DNA of 40,259 bases from assembly GCF_002149015.1 (NCBI RefSeq), contig NZ_NGFO01000039.1, forward strand, positions 1 through 40,259, written 5' to 3'. Made by a program: the position numbers and the translations under genes. The stretch comes from Gordonia lacunae (GTDB taxonomy: Bacteria; Actinomycetota; Actinomycetes; Mycobacteriales; Mycobacteriaceae). Positions 32,297 through 40,015 of this stretch are shown here, in pieces. Numbering within the stretch: position 1 is the stretch's first letter; every line of letters begins with the position of its first letter. The notes under the pieces are model-generated. The model saw only the letters and a list, made by a program, of their open reading frames with translations, searched no databases and was not told the origin of the DNA.

Positions 32297-32937
32297 TGGC
32301 GTAGTGCGGATTCGAGCGCCGAGCTCAGATCGTCATAGCTCTCGGGTTTGATGAGTTCGTCGTTGATGAAGAAGGTGGGTGTGCCGGTGACACCTAGCGC
32401 TTTGCCGTCAGCGACATCGCGGTCGATGAGTTCGCGGGTGGCCTGCGAGTTGTAGTCGGCGGCGAATCGATCCATGTCCAGACCGAGCTCCTGGGCATAG
32501 GAGAAGAACAGATCGTCCAGCGGTACCCGCTGCTCACCCCAGCTGCGTTGGGTGTCGAACATCTTGCGGTACATCGGTTCGAACTGACCTTGCTCGGCCG
32601 CGGCGGCAACGGCGCGTGCTGCGCGGTCAGCGTTGAAATGTCCGGGGAGCGGGAAGTAGCGGACCACGAAAGTGACCTGATCGCCGTATGTTTGGCGAAG
32701 CTGCTCCACCGCCGGGTATGCCGCCCCGCACCCTTCACATTCGAAGTCCAGGAATTCCACGAATGTTGCCTTGGACTCGGTCGGAGTCGATAGACGTGGG
32801 GAATCATCCCGTACCGTCATGCTCGCCTGGGCGGCAGCCTGTTCGCTGTCACCGGCCCGGGACACCACGAACACCACTGTCAGCGCCAGGCAGAACACGA
32901 ACACCACGGCGAGTGAGATCTTGACGGTGCGGCTCAC
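32293..32937 (-). CDS. DsbA-like thiol oxidase, membrane-anchored
   Basis: A 214-residue protein with an N-terminal membrane anchor (about residues 6-26) and an extracytoplasmic DsbA/thioredoxin_4 domain. The active site is CEGC (Cys67, Cys70) in DFECEGCGAAYP, and the cis-Pro loop is GTPTFFIND near residues 183-191. It introduces disulfides into secreted proteins and is re-oxidised by the VKOR protein encoded directly downstream with an ATGA overlap. The start has no strong ribosome binding site but gives the right anchor. A perfect TACTA-N7-TAGTA site 71 bases upstream is shared with lnt. Confidence 0.88.
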   Translation of the reverse strand: MSRTVKISLAVVFVFCLALTVVFVVSRAGDSEQAAAQASMTVRDDSPRLSTPTESKATFVEFLDFECEGCGAAYPAVEQLRQTYGDQVTFVVRYFPLPGHFNADRAARAVAAAAEQGQFEPMYRKMFDTQRSWGEQRVPLDDLFFSYAQELGLDMDRFAADYNSQATRELIDRDVADGKALGVTGTPTFFINDELIKPESYDDLSSALESALRQ

Positions 32938-33007
32938 CGGGGCACCCTTGACTCGAGTCGAACCTTTAGCGCTTGACCTGCCACGATGTTCACTCCCGTC
33001 GAACTAC

Positions 33008-33024
33008 TACTACGTTAGCTAGTA
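33008..33024. promoter_or_regulatory. Perfect TACTA-N7-TAGTA operator, divergent dsbA/lnt
   Basis: Located between dsbA-VKOR (minus, start 32937) and lnt (plus, start about 33107). Additional half-sites (ACTAC repeats) extend it on the left. It may control both directions. Confidence 0.7.
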
Positions 33025-33106
33025 GTTTACAGGCGCGCGGCCCCGGCCGGGCGACCGCGGGCGGATCGGTGCGCTCGACAAACTTCGGTGAGGGGTGCGG
33101 TGCGCG

Positions 33107-34657
33107 GTGGTGGGTTTTTCGGATAGTCGACGTGCCGGCGCGTCGTTTCTGCCGATGCGTCAGCCTGTGTTGCGCGGCGCAGCTGCCGTCGGCGCCGGCG
33201 GCATGCTGTACGTGAGTTTCCCTCCGCGTCAGCTGTGGTTCCTCGCCCCGTTGGCTATCGCGGTTCTGGTGGTGACGCTGCGGGGGCGGTCGTTGTGGGC
33301 GGCATCCGGCTATGGCTATCTGGCTGGGCTGGGGTTTTTCGTGCCGTTGCTGCCGTGGGTCGGTATCTATGTGGGTGCGGTGCCGTGGCTGGTCTTGGCA
33401 GCAGTCCAGGCGGTGGCGTTCGGGATCTTCGGGGCGTTGGCAGCGGCACTGGGCAGATGGCGCGGCGCGCCGGTGTGGTTGGCAGGCGCCTGGGTGGCAG
33501 TCGAAGCTGTTCGTTCCCGGATACCGTTTGGCGGTTTCCCCTGGGGCCGAATCGCATTCGGCCAACCGGAGGGGCTTCTACTGCCGTTGGCGGCGCTGGC
33601 CGGCGCGCCGGGGTTGTCGTTCGTTGTGGTGCTGCTCGGCGCGGCCCTGGCCGCGGCGGCGGGGGCTGTGGTCCGCCGGCAGCCTCAGACGTTGGCCGGG
33701 CCTGCGGCCACGGTTGCTGTGATTGGACTGCTGGTGTGGATGATGACGCCCGCGGGGGGAGGCGATGACGCGGGGGAGCGGTCGGTGACGGTGGCGGTGG
33801 TGCAGGGCAATGTGCCGCGGCTGGGGTTGGATTTCAATGCTCAGCGACGCGCAGTGCTCGACAATCATGTCCAGCGCACCCTCGATCTGGCCGAGGAGAT
33901 CCGCTCTGGGCGGGTCGTGCGTCCCGATGTGGTGGTGTGGCCGGAGAACTCATCCGATATCGACCCGTTCGGGAACCGCGATGCTGCGGCGCAGATTGAT
34001 CGTGCCGCGCGGGCGATCGGGGTGCCGATCCTGGTGGGAGCGGTGATCGCCGGGAGCAACGGCACGTCCCGCAACACGTCGGTGGTGTGGGATCCGGTTA
34101 CCGGGCCTGGTCAGGAGCACAACAAACGTCAGCTGGTGCCGTTCGGGGAGTACTTGCCGTTGCGGCAACTGATGACACAGCTGTCCTCCTACGCCAGCCG
34201 GGCCGGGAACTTCGTTCCAGGCGCAGGCAATGGCGTTGTCGATCTTGCAGGTGTACCGGTGGCGGTGGCGACCTGCTACGAAGTCGCGTTCGACGATCTG
34301 GTGACCGAATCGGTGCGCGCCGGTGCGCAACTGATCGCCGTGCCGACCAACAACGCGACGTTCGGGCGCACCGAGATGACCTACCAGCAACTCGCGATGT
34401 CGCGGGTGCGGGCAGTCGAGCACGATCGGGCGGTGGTCATCGCAGCAACCAGTGGGGTGAGCGCGGTCATCGAACCTGATGGGACCGTTGCACAACGCAC
34501 AGCGCTGTTCACCCCCGATGTCCTCATCGCGCGGGTGCCGCTGAGGACAACGACGACTCTGGCGACGCGGATCGGAGCAGCAGGAGAAGTGATTTGTGCT
34601 GCCGCGGTCCTGGCGGCACTGGTTGTCCGCACGTGGAGATCACGCCAACGCACCTGA
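33107..34657 (+). CDS. lnt: Apolipoprotein N-acyltransferase (Lnt)
   Basis: A 516-residue membrane enzyme. About six helices occupy residues 20-220, then an external nitrilase-like domain follows with the catalytic triad Glu280 (VWPENSS), Lys340 (NKRQLVPFGEYLP) and Cys390 (ATCYEVAF), and a final helix near 495-510. It adds the third fatty acid to lipoproteins. The E. coli gene was first known as cutE for its effect on copper tolerance. Here at least three lipoproteins of the island (DUF305, TlpA-like, L,D-transpeptidase) are candidate substrates. The start is uncertain: GTG codons at 33095, 33107 and 33110 and ATG 33155 are in frame; GAGGGG upstream favours 33107. It lacks the Ppm1 domain fused to some mycobacterial Lnt proteins. 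Confidence 0.88.
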   Translation: MVGFSDSRRAGASFLPMRQPVLRGAAAVGAGGMLYVSFPPRQLWFLAPLAIAVLVVTLRGRSLWAASGYGYLAGLGFFVPLLPWVGIYVGAVPWLVLAAVQAVAFGIFGALAAALGRWRGAPVWLAGAWVAVEAVRSRIPFGGFPWGRIAFGQPEGLLLPLAALAGAPGLSFVVVLLGAALAAAAGAVVRRQPQTLAGPAATVAVIGLLVWMMTPAGGGDDAGERSVTVAVVQGNVPRLGLDFNAQRRAVLDNHVQRTLDLAEEIRSGRVVRPDVVVWPENSSDIDPFGNRDAAAQIDRAARAIGVPILVGAVIAGSNGTSRNTSVVWDPVTGPGQEHNKRQLVPFGEYLPLRQLMTQLSSYASRAGNFVPGAGNGVVDLAGVPVAVATCYEVAFDDLVTESVRAGAQLIAVPTNNATFGRTEMTYQQLAMSRVRAVEHDRAVVIAATSGVSAVIEPDGTVAQRTALFTPDVLIARVPLRTTTTLATRIGAAGEVICAAAVLAALVVRTWRSRQRT

Positions 34658-34673
34658 CGCGGCGTGGTTGTGC

Positions 34674-36863
34674 TCAGTGGCGTTCGCGATGTGGCGTTGG
34701 CGAGCTACTCGATGTGTCATCGGCGTCATCCGGCGGGCTCGAACAGCAGCTGCACCCTGGTTCTGTTGTGGCAGAACAGCTGTTGCTGGTCGCTGCGCCT
34801 CGTGATCGGGGAGTCGGCAGCAGGGGCACCTCGGGCACCGGCCGTGGTTGATCGGTGGTGGCCGATACCGGGGCGCAGCAGGCGTCGCCTGTGTCGTGGT
34901 AGGCCGCCACCGAGATGTTGAGCCTGCCGGGGGTTACCCGGGGCACGGCAGCGGTGCCTGGCAGTGCTTTCGTCCGGGCGGCACGAATCGCGTTGGCGAT
35001 CACCAGTACTTCTGCGAGTTCGTGGACGAAGACCACTGTGGCCAGACCGAGGACGCCCGTGGCGGCCAGCGGAATCAGAACACCGATGATGGCCAGAGAG
35101 AATCCTATGTTCTGCAGCATGATTCGGCGTGCGCGCCGAGCGTGGGACAGCACTTGCGGGAGATGGCGGAGATCTTCGCCCATCAACGCCACATCGGCGG
35201 TTTCGATAGCGACGTCGGTACCCATCGCTCCCATCGCGATTCCGACATCGGCGGTGGCCAACGCTGGGGCGTCGTTGACGCCGTCGCCGACCATGGCGAT
35301 CGCCCGCCCGCGCGCCAGCGTGGGCAGCAAGTCGGCTTTGTCTTCGGGGAGCAGTTCGGAATGGACGGTGCTGATTCCGGCCGCAGTGGCCAAGGCATGT
35401 GCGGTGCGGTCGTTGTCCCCGGTCAGCATGACCGAGTCGACACCCAGCGCCGTCAGCTGAGCGACCGTTTCGGCGGCCTCGGGGCGAAGCTCATCGCGGA
35501 CCGCGATCGCGGCGACGACCGTGCCATCGCGTTCGATCAGCACGACGGTGGCACCGTCGCTCTGCAACCGGGTGACGTCTGCGGCGAGCGCCCCAGGATC
35601 AAGCCACCCGGGTTTGCCCAGTCGCAATTGCTGTCCGCAAATCTGGCCGGTGAGTCCGTGACCGGCGATCGCGGTGACGTCCTCGGCAGGTGAGCCCAGA
35701 GCAGGTGCGGCCGCGAGAATCGCACTCGCCAACGGGTGCTCGCTGCGTGCCTCGAGCGCGGCGGCATAGGACAACGCGTCCTCGCGGGTGATCTCGGGTG
35801 TGGCCACCACGGCGATGACCTCCGGAGTGCCGCGGGTCAAGGTGCCGGTCTTGTCCAGCGCGACGACGCGAACCCGTCCCAACTCCTCCAGGGCAGCACC
35901 GCCTTTGACCAATGCACCATGGCGGCTGGCGGCGCCGATCGCGGCGACCACCGTCAGCGGCACCGCGATCGCCAACGCACACGGGGACGCAGCAACGAGG
36001 ACCACCAGGCCGCGTTCGAGCCACACCAGGGGATCACCGAGTAGCGCACCGATACCTGCCACGAGCGCCGCGAGCACCATGATGGCCGGGACCAGGGGGC
36101 GGGCGATACGGTCGGCGAGACGTTGGCCGGCGCCTTTGCGTTCCTGCGCTTGCTCGACGATGTGAACGATGCGGGCCAGGGAACTATCCGCGGCGCGGGC
36201 GGTCACGCGGACTTCGATCGCACCGCCACCGTTGATCGCGCCGGCGTAGAGCGAGTCACCCGGACCCGCCTCCACCGGAACAGATTCGCCGGTGATCGCC
36301 GACACGTCCACGCTGGTTGTGCCCGCTGTGATCGTTCCGTCGGTGGCCGCGCGCTCACCGGGACGCACCACCATCACATCGCCGATGATCAACTCATCCG
36401 GTGACACGGTGATCTCACGTCCCTCACGAATCACCGAAGCAGTGGGCGGAACCAGCGCGAGCAGCGACCGCAGCCCTCGCCGAGTTTTGGTGACCGCGTA
36501 ATGCTCGAGTCCTTCAGCGACCGAGAACAAGATTCCGAGTAGCGCGGCCTCGGGTATTTGACCCAGCGCCACAGCCCCGATCGCGGCGATCGTCATCAGC
36601 GTTCCGACACCGATACGCCCGTGGCGCAGCGACCGCAGCGTCGATGGCACGAACGTTGAGGCCGCAACGACAACCGCGATCAGTTCCACGACGATGCCCG
36701 CGGTCTCTGATAGAGAGCCTCCGATGATCCAGCCGAGCGCGAGGAACACTGCTGCTGCGGCGGCGAAACGCAGCTCGCGCACCTGCCACAACCGAACCGG
36801 GCCCTGATCGACCTCAGCCTCGAGGTCGGCGGAATCGGAGGGTCCGCAGCATGCGTCAGCCAT
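34674..36863 (-). CDS. SPC-type P1B heavy-metal ATPase with Cys-rich ends
   Basis: A 729-residue metal ATPase. There is no heavy-metal domain; the N-terminus carries ACCGPSD (Cys5, Cys6). The transmembrane motif is SPC (293-295), TGES is near 191, the phosphorylated Asp is Asp337 in DKTGT, and TGDN and GDGVNDAPAL follow; helix 8 has FVHELAEVLVIANAIRAAR. SPC plus a His-Glu helix 8 places it near the P1B-4 group (Co/Fe/Zn-type), yet the C-terminus is unusually Cys-rich (DACCAP; CSCCSS). Its ATG lies 8 bases inside the CadC-like gene, so they are co-translated. Cadmium, zinc or cobalt export is likely; the ion is not settled by sequence. It converges on lnt. Confidence 0.88.
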   Translation of the reverse strand: MADACCGPSDSADLEAEVDQGPVRLWQVRELRFAAAAAVFLALGWIIGGSLSETAGIVVELIAVVVAASTFVPSTLRSLRHGRIGVGTLMTIAAIGAVALGQIPEAALLGILFSVAEGLEHYAVTKTRRGLRSLLALVPPTASVIREGREITVSPDELIIGDVMVVRPGERAATDGTITAGTTSVDVSAITGESVPVEAGPGDSLYAGAINGGGAIEVRVTARAADSSLARIVHIVEQAQERKGAGQRLADRIARPLVPAIMVLAALVAGIGALLGDPLVWLERGLVVLVAASPCALAIAVPLTVVAAIGAASRHGALVKGGAALEELGRVRVVALDKTGTLTRGTPEVIAVVATPEITREDALSYAAALEARSEHPLASAILAAAPALGSPAEDVTAIAGHGLTGQICGQQLRLGKPGWLDPGALAADVTRLQSDGATVVLIERDGTVVAAIAVRDELRPEAAETVAQLTALGVDSVMLTGDNDRTAHALATAAGISTVHSELLPEDKADLLPTLARGRAIAMVGDGVNDAPALATADVGIAMGAMGTDVAIETADVALMGEDLRHLPQVLSHARRARRIMLQNIGFSLAIIGVLIPLAATGVLGLATVVFVHELAEVLVIANAIRAARTKALPGTAAVPRVTPGRLNISVAAYHDTGDACCAPVSATTDQPRPVPEVPLLPTPRSRGAATSNSCSATTEPGCSCCSSPPDDADDTSSSSPTPHRERH

Positions 36864-37272
36864 GAGCATGTCCCTGCACTGTGGCCGCCGACGGTGTCGT
36901 CGTGGCTGCGGTGGAGAGTCCTGCAATCGCTAGGACCGCTGTCACGAGAGCGTGGCCGGAGGGGGTCAACGCATACATCACCAACCGTCCGTGGCGGCGC
37001 CCGGTCACCAGTCCGGCACCCTTGAGTAGGCGCAGATGGTGCGAGACGAGGTTCTGCGCCAGGCCTACCACCCACGCGAGGTCGCAGACACAGAGTTCGT
37101 CCGCCGACAGCAACGCCGTTGCCACTCGCAGCCGGGTCGGATCACCGAGTGCACGAGCTCCGGTGGCGGCACGGTCGATTGCGGTCACATCGGGTAACGC
37201 AGTCCGGATATCTTCTGCGTGCGGCAGATCGAGACACAGCAGATCGCACGTGTCCACCGACTCCTGAGTCAT
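36856..37272 (-). CDS. CadC-like ArsR-family metal sensor
   Basis: A 138-residue winged-helix repressor of the ArsR/SmtB family. It has all four CadC-type thiolates: an N-terminal CDLLC (Cys9, Cys13) and ELCVCDLAWVVG (Cys61, Cys63) in the alpha-3 helix, followed by the recognition helix QNLVSHHLRLLKGAGLV. CadC proteins bind Cd, Pb or Zn there and leave the DNA. A His/Thr-rich tail (HAHG) follows. The ATG at 37272 has AAGGA 7 bases upstream; the longer frame to 37314 crosses the operator. The stop is inside the start of the ATPase gene. A TTGATAT-containing palindrome covers the promoter. Confidence 0.88.
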   Translation of the reverse strand: MTQESVDTCDLLCLDLPHAEDIRTALPDVTAIDRAATGARALGDPTRLRVATALLSADELCVCDLAWVVGLAQNLVSHHLRLLKGAGLVTGRRHGRLVMYALTPSGHALVTAVLAIAGLSTAATTTPSAATVQGHAHG

Positions 37273-37302
37273 ATCAACATCCTTACGTTCATTGATATGA
37301 AC
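37269..37302 (-). promoter_or_regulatory. Palindromic operator of the CadC-like gene
   Basis: GTTCAT-TGAT-ATGAAC (37287-37302) is a perfect dyad. In addition TCATATCAA (37269-37277) and TTGATATGA (37292-37300) form a perfect 9-base inverted repeat that spans the start codon. Both fit ArsR-family autoregulation. Confidence 0.6.
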
Positions 37303-37347
37303 TATGTTAGGCATGCCGGTACGGATATCTCAACACCCGTCGATATG

Positions 37348-37372
37348 TCGAGAGGAGTCGACACGCTCTCGA
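37348..37372. terminator. Hairpin after the L,D-transpeptidase gene
   Basis: Seven-base arms TCGAGAG / CTCTCGA with an 11-base loop lie 18 bases beyond the stop of the L,D-transpeptidase gene, before the CadC-like gene. It is a plausible but weak terminator. Confidence 0.3.
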
Positions 37373-37389
37373 GCCAGGGGGCGGGGCGC

Positions 37390-38694
37390 TTAGGTGTCGG
37401 TGTTGCCCTTCTTCCACTGTGACCACGGGATGTTCCAGTCGCCGAGTCCATCGACTCCCGACAGTGTGTCGGCGTTGGTGTTCTTGACCGTGACGGGGTC
37501 ACCGCGCAGGGTGTTCTTCACGAGCCATTCCGCGTCTGCGGGACTCAGGTTTGGGCAACCGTTGCTGACGTTGCTGTTGCCTTGGGCCGACATCGACCAC
37601 GGTGCGCCGTGCATGTAGATGCCGCTGTAGGACATCTGCACCGCCCATTGAACGGGTGTGCGGTATCCCGCTGCGGACTCGACAGGCACTCCGTAGGTCG
37701 ACGAGTCCATGATGATGTGCTCGACGCGATCTCCGATCATGTAGATGCCGCGGGGCGTCGGAGTGCTGTCTTTGCCGAACGAGGTCGGCATGGTGCGGAT
37801 GACCTTGCCGTCTCGTTTGACGACGATTGTTTTGGTGTTGTCGTCGGCGACGATTTCCTGAGCTCTGCCAATGGTGAAGTCATAGGACAAGTTCTCGTCG
37901 CCGTAGAGCCCGTCGCCGAGGTTGACTCCGTAAATGTTGACGGCGACACTGACTTTGGTGCCCGGTGTCCAGAAGCGTTCGGGCCTCCACCGGACCTCGG
38001 AGTCGCTGATCCAATAGAACGCACCCTGCATCTGGGGGTCAGACGACACGGTGATCGCCGCCTGTGCCTTCTTTCGGTCGGGGATGGGATCGGCGAACCG
38101 CACGCCGATCGTGTGGGCGATCCCGACGGTTTTCTCGCCGAGGATGGCCGCGCTGGTCAACGATTCCGGCGAGGTCGTGGTGAAACGCTGCGAGACGACC
38201 GATCGACCGCCCACGCCCACGGCCTCGGCTTGAACCACGTATCGCTTCGAAAACCCCAGGGGCTGGGTGCTTGTCCACGTTGAGCCGTCCTCGCTCAGGG
38301 AGCCCGCCAAGGGACGGCCGCTGGCTGTGGGAATACGGACGTTAGTCAACGCGCCGCGACTGGCCGTGACAACAATAGGAAGCCCAGGTTCGACAACCGC
38401 GTTGGGCGCAAGTCGCCCGCCACCTTCAGTGGCCACAGCGATGGAAGGTTGTGTGATGTCGGCGAAGCTGTCAACGGCCTGAATCTCATTGCTGAAGGCG
38501 GCACCTCCGGTCGAGCTGCACGAGGTCAACACCATCACCACCGCCGTCAGCGTTGCGAGCATCAGCAGTCGCGGAATACCGACTCGGACCGACCCGCGAC
38601 ATTCACGAGAGCCCGAGCACTGCGGCTGCCCACCGTGAGTCGATCGGCGATCACATAGCTCTTCGGTAGCTCGAGTCCCTCTTACGCGGCCCAT
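37390..38694 (-). CDS. L,D-transpeptidase lipoprotein (YkuD domain)
   Basis: A 434-residue exported protein. After a 40-residue basic N-terminus come a hydrophobic segment and a lipobox ending LTSC, then Ig-like domains (about 90-260), then the YkuD catalytic domain. The active region has HGAPWS (His362) and SNGCPNLSPADAEWL (Cys380). The enzyme makes 3-3 cross-links in peptidoglycan, as LdtMt2-type proteins do. The family motif is S/T-H-G-C; here the His is Asn, which may alter rate or inhibitor sensitivity. ATG 38694 follows GGGAGGG at 11 bases; a GTG at 38742 lies inside the operator. A perfect TACTA-N7-TAGTA site is 39 bases upstream. Confidence 0.87.
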   Translation of the reverse strand: MGRVRGTRATEELCDRRSTHGGQPQCSGSRECRGSVRVGIPRLLMLATLTAVVMVLTSCSSTGGAAFSNEIQAVDSFADITQPSIAVATEGGGRLAPNAVVEPGLPIVVTASRGALTNVRIPTASGRPLAGSLSEDGSTWTSTQPLGFSKRYVVQAEAVGVGGRSVVSQRFTTTSPESLTSAAILGEKTVGIAHTIGVRFADPIPDRKKAQAAITVSSDPQMQGAFYWISDSEVRWRPERFWTPGTKVSVAVNIYGVNLGDGLYGDENLSYDFTIGRAQEIVADDNTKTIVVKRDGKVIRTMPTSFGKDSTPTPRGIYMIGDRVEHIIMDSSTYGVPVESAAGYRTPVQWAVQMSYSGIYMHGAPWSMSAQGNSNVSNGCPNLSPADAEWLVKNTLRGDPVTVKNTNADTLSGVDGLGDWNIPWSQWKKGNTDT

Positions 38695-38732
38695 CGATTG
38701 TCGAACCCTCCCACTCGGCGCTGGACTAGGTT

Positions 38733-38749
38733 TACTAACCACGATAGTA
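38733..38749 (-). promoter_or_regulatory. Perfect TACTA-N7-TAGTA operator before L,D-transpeptidase
   Basis: Last copy of the shared palindrome, 39 bases before the ATG at 38694. The minus strand reads TTAGTAAACC at the promoter edge. Confidence 0.65.
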
Positions 38750-38845
38750 GTTGAAGGCTGTGCGCTCCTTTACCCACTGCACCGCGTGAGAGAAGGTTCG
38801 AAACGTCTCGTGGTGGGCGACCGCCGAGCCACCACATCGACCTCA

Positions 38846-39466
38846 CTATTGCCGTGTGGCGACACCCAACAGGTAGTCGCCGCCGATGCGTGTTCGCCAC
38901 CGCTCGCCGACGTCGAGACCGTGGCGGGACAACTCGTGCAGGAACTCACCGGCAGTGAACCGATCCTCGCTCGGATGGTCAAACAGCACTTGGTAGGTCG
39001 GCCGAGCAAGGGCGGTCGCGGTGACCTCGTCAAAGAAGAACCGCCCACCCGGTTTGAGTACGCGGGCCACCTCGTCCAAGGCTTCCCGCCAGTTCGGGAT
39101 GTGGTGAATGATCGCGAAGTCGAAGACTGCGTCATAAGTACCGTTCTGCCCACCGCCGACGTCGTGAAATGCTGAACGCAGGTCCGTTGCGCTACCTCGG
39201 GCGAGGTGTGCCCTGCCGGTGTGTCGGCGTAGGCGGTGGCGAGCGCGAGAAATCATCGCCGGATCGAGGTCTACCGCGTCGACGCGCGCGGCGCCGAACT
39301 CGTCGAGGATCAGCCGGGTGCCGTAACCCGACCCGCACCCCAGCTCAGCAACGCGCGCTCCCGGGGTCCGTCCGCCCAACGCAGTCAAGACACGCGCCTC
39401 GTAGCGCTGCAGCCACCGCCGGGGCGGCGAGTTCACCAGGACAGTCTCCATGCGGTTCATCAACAT
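38846..39466 (-). CDS. Class I SAM-dependent methyltransferase
   Basis: A 206-residue Rossmann-fold methyltransferase. Motif I is VAELGCGSGYGTRLI (about 39-53), the acidic loop is DAVDLDPAMI (about 63-72), and YDAVFDFAIIHHIPNWREALDEVARVLKPGGRFFF (in parts) covers motifs II-III at about 110-145. It resembles small UbiE/Methyltransf_11 proteins; the substrate is unknown. There is no cysteine set of the arsenite methyltransferase kind, so ArsM is unlikely. The ATG at 39466 has GGGTGG 6 bases upstream. It is divergent from the CmtR-like gene and shares a palindromic promoter with it, so it may belong to a metal response. Confidence 0.8.
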   Translation of the reverse strand: MLMNRMETVLVNSPPRRWLQRYEARVLTALGGRTPGARVAELGCGSGYGTRLILDEFGAARVDAVDLDPAMISRARHRLRRHTGRAHLARGSATDLRSAFHDVGGGQNGTYDAVFDFAIIHHIPNWREALDEVARVLKPGGRFFFDEVTATALARPTYQVLFDHPSEDRFTAGEFLHELSRHGLDVGERWRTRIGGDYLLGVATRQ

Positions 39467-39503
39467 TGTTGACCACCCTCCCTCATCATCGGCGGAGACC
39501 GCT

Positions 39504-39528
39504 TATTATCGTCTGGTGACGATCAATA
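39504..39528. promoter_or_regulatory. ArsR-type dyad between methyltransferase and CmtR-like gene
   Basis: TATTATCGTC (39504-39513) and GACGATCAATA (39518-39528) are inverted with one extra base. TATTAT is also a good -10 box for the rightward gene, with GTG 39516 at the transcription start, hence leaderless. The repressor would cover both start and promoter. Confidence 0.5.
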
Positions 39529-39920
39529 GCATGGATGGGTGTCGCACGTCGAGAGCCGGAACGAATGTGGACGCGGCGGTGGCGTTGTTTCACAGCCTGT
39601 CCGATAGCACCCGATTGGCGATTGTGCGTCGTCTTGCCGGTGGGGAGGTCAGGGTCGCCGACCTGGTAGGGGAGTTGGGTTTGGCGCAGTCGACAGTGTC
39701 GGCGCATGTGGCATGCCTTCGCGACTGCGGGCTAGTTGAGGGACGCCCACAGGGTAGGCAGGTGTTCTACCGCCTCACTCGGCCCGAGTTGATGGACCTG
39801 CTGGCCTCGGCGGAGACCCTGCTGGCGGCCACCGGTAGCGCGGTAGCGCTGTGCCCGAACTATGCCGGCGACGCCGCCGCAGCGTCAGCGAGTTCTACCC
39901 CGGCTGGAGCCTTGACGTGA
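39516..39920 (+). CDS. CmtR-like ArsR-family Cd/Pb sensor
   Basis: A 134-residue winged-helix regulator. The recognition region QSTVSAHVACLRDCGLV has Cys67 and Cys71 in the C-x-x-x-C spacing of mycobacterial CmtR, and ALCPNYAG adds a C-terminal Cys113 like the third CmtR ligand. CmtR binds Cd or Pb at these thiols and leaves its operator. The GTG at 39516 fits a leaderless mRNA 6 bases after TATTAT; ATG 39531 is an alternative. Genes usually controlled by such a sensor would follow on this strand, but an IS3-type element begins 43 bases after its stop. It differs from the CadC-like sensor at 36856, so the window carries two kinds of Cd/Pb sensor. Confidence 0.85.
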   Translation: MTINSMDGCRTSRAGTNVDAAVALFHSLSDSTRLAIVRRLAGGEVRVADLVGELGLAQSTVSAHVACLRDCGLVEGRPQGRQVFYRLTRPELMDLLASAETLLAATGSAVALCPNYAGDAAAASASSTPAGALT

Positions 39921-39963
39921 CCGACGCGCCGCCGGCAGTGACGAAAACACTCCACCCCCGAGG

Positions 39964-39992
39964 TGAACCGCCCCGGGTCTGTCGGAGGCTCT
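39964..39992 (+). mobile_element. Probable left end of an IS3-family element
   Basis: The TG-starting stretch with CCCCGGGTCTGTCGGAGGCT resembles the left terminal repeats of actinobacterial IS3-type elements and lies about 50 bases before orfA. The right end is beyond the window, so the exact border and any target duplication cannot be checked. Confidence 0.5.
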
Positions 39993-40015
39993 CGAACCTG
40001 TGAAGGATGGAGAGC

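Noticed and set aside
38846..39466. Methyltransferase considered as arsenite methyltransferase ArsM
   Set aside because: It is shorter than usual and lacks the conserved cysteines of ArsM.
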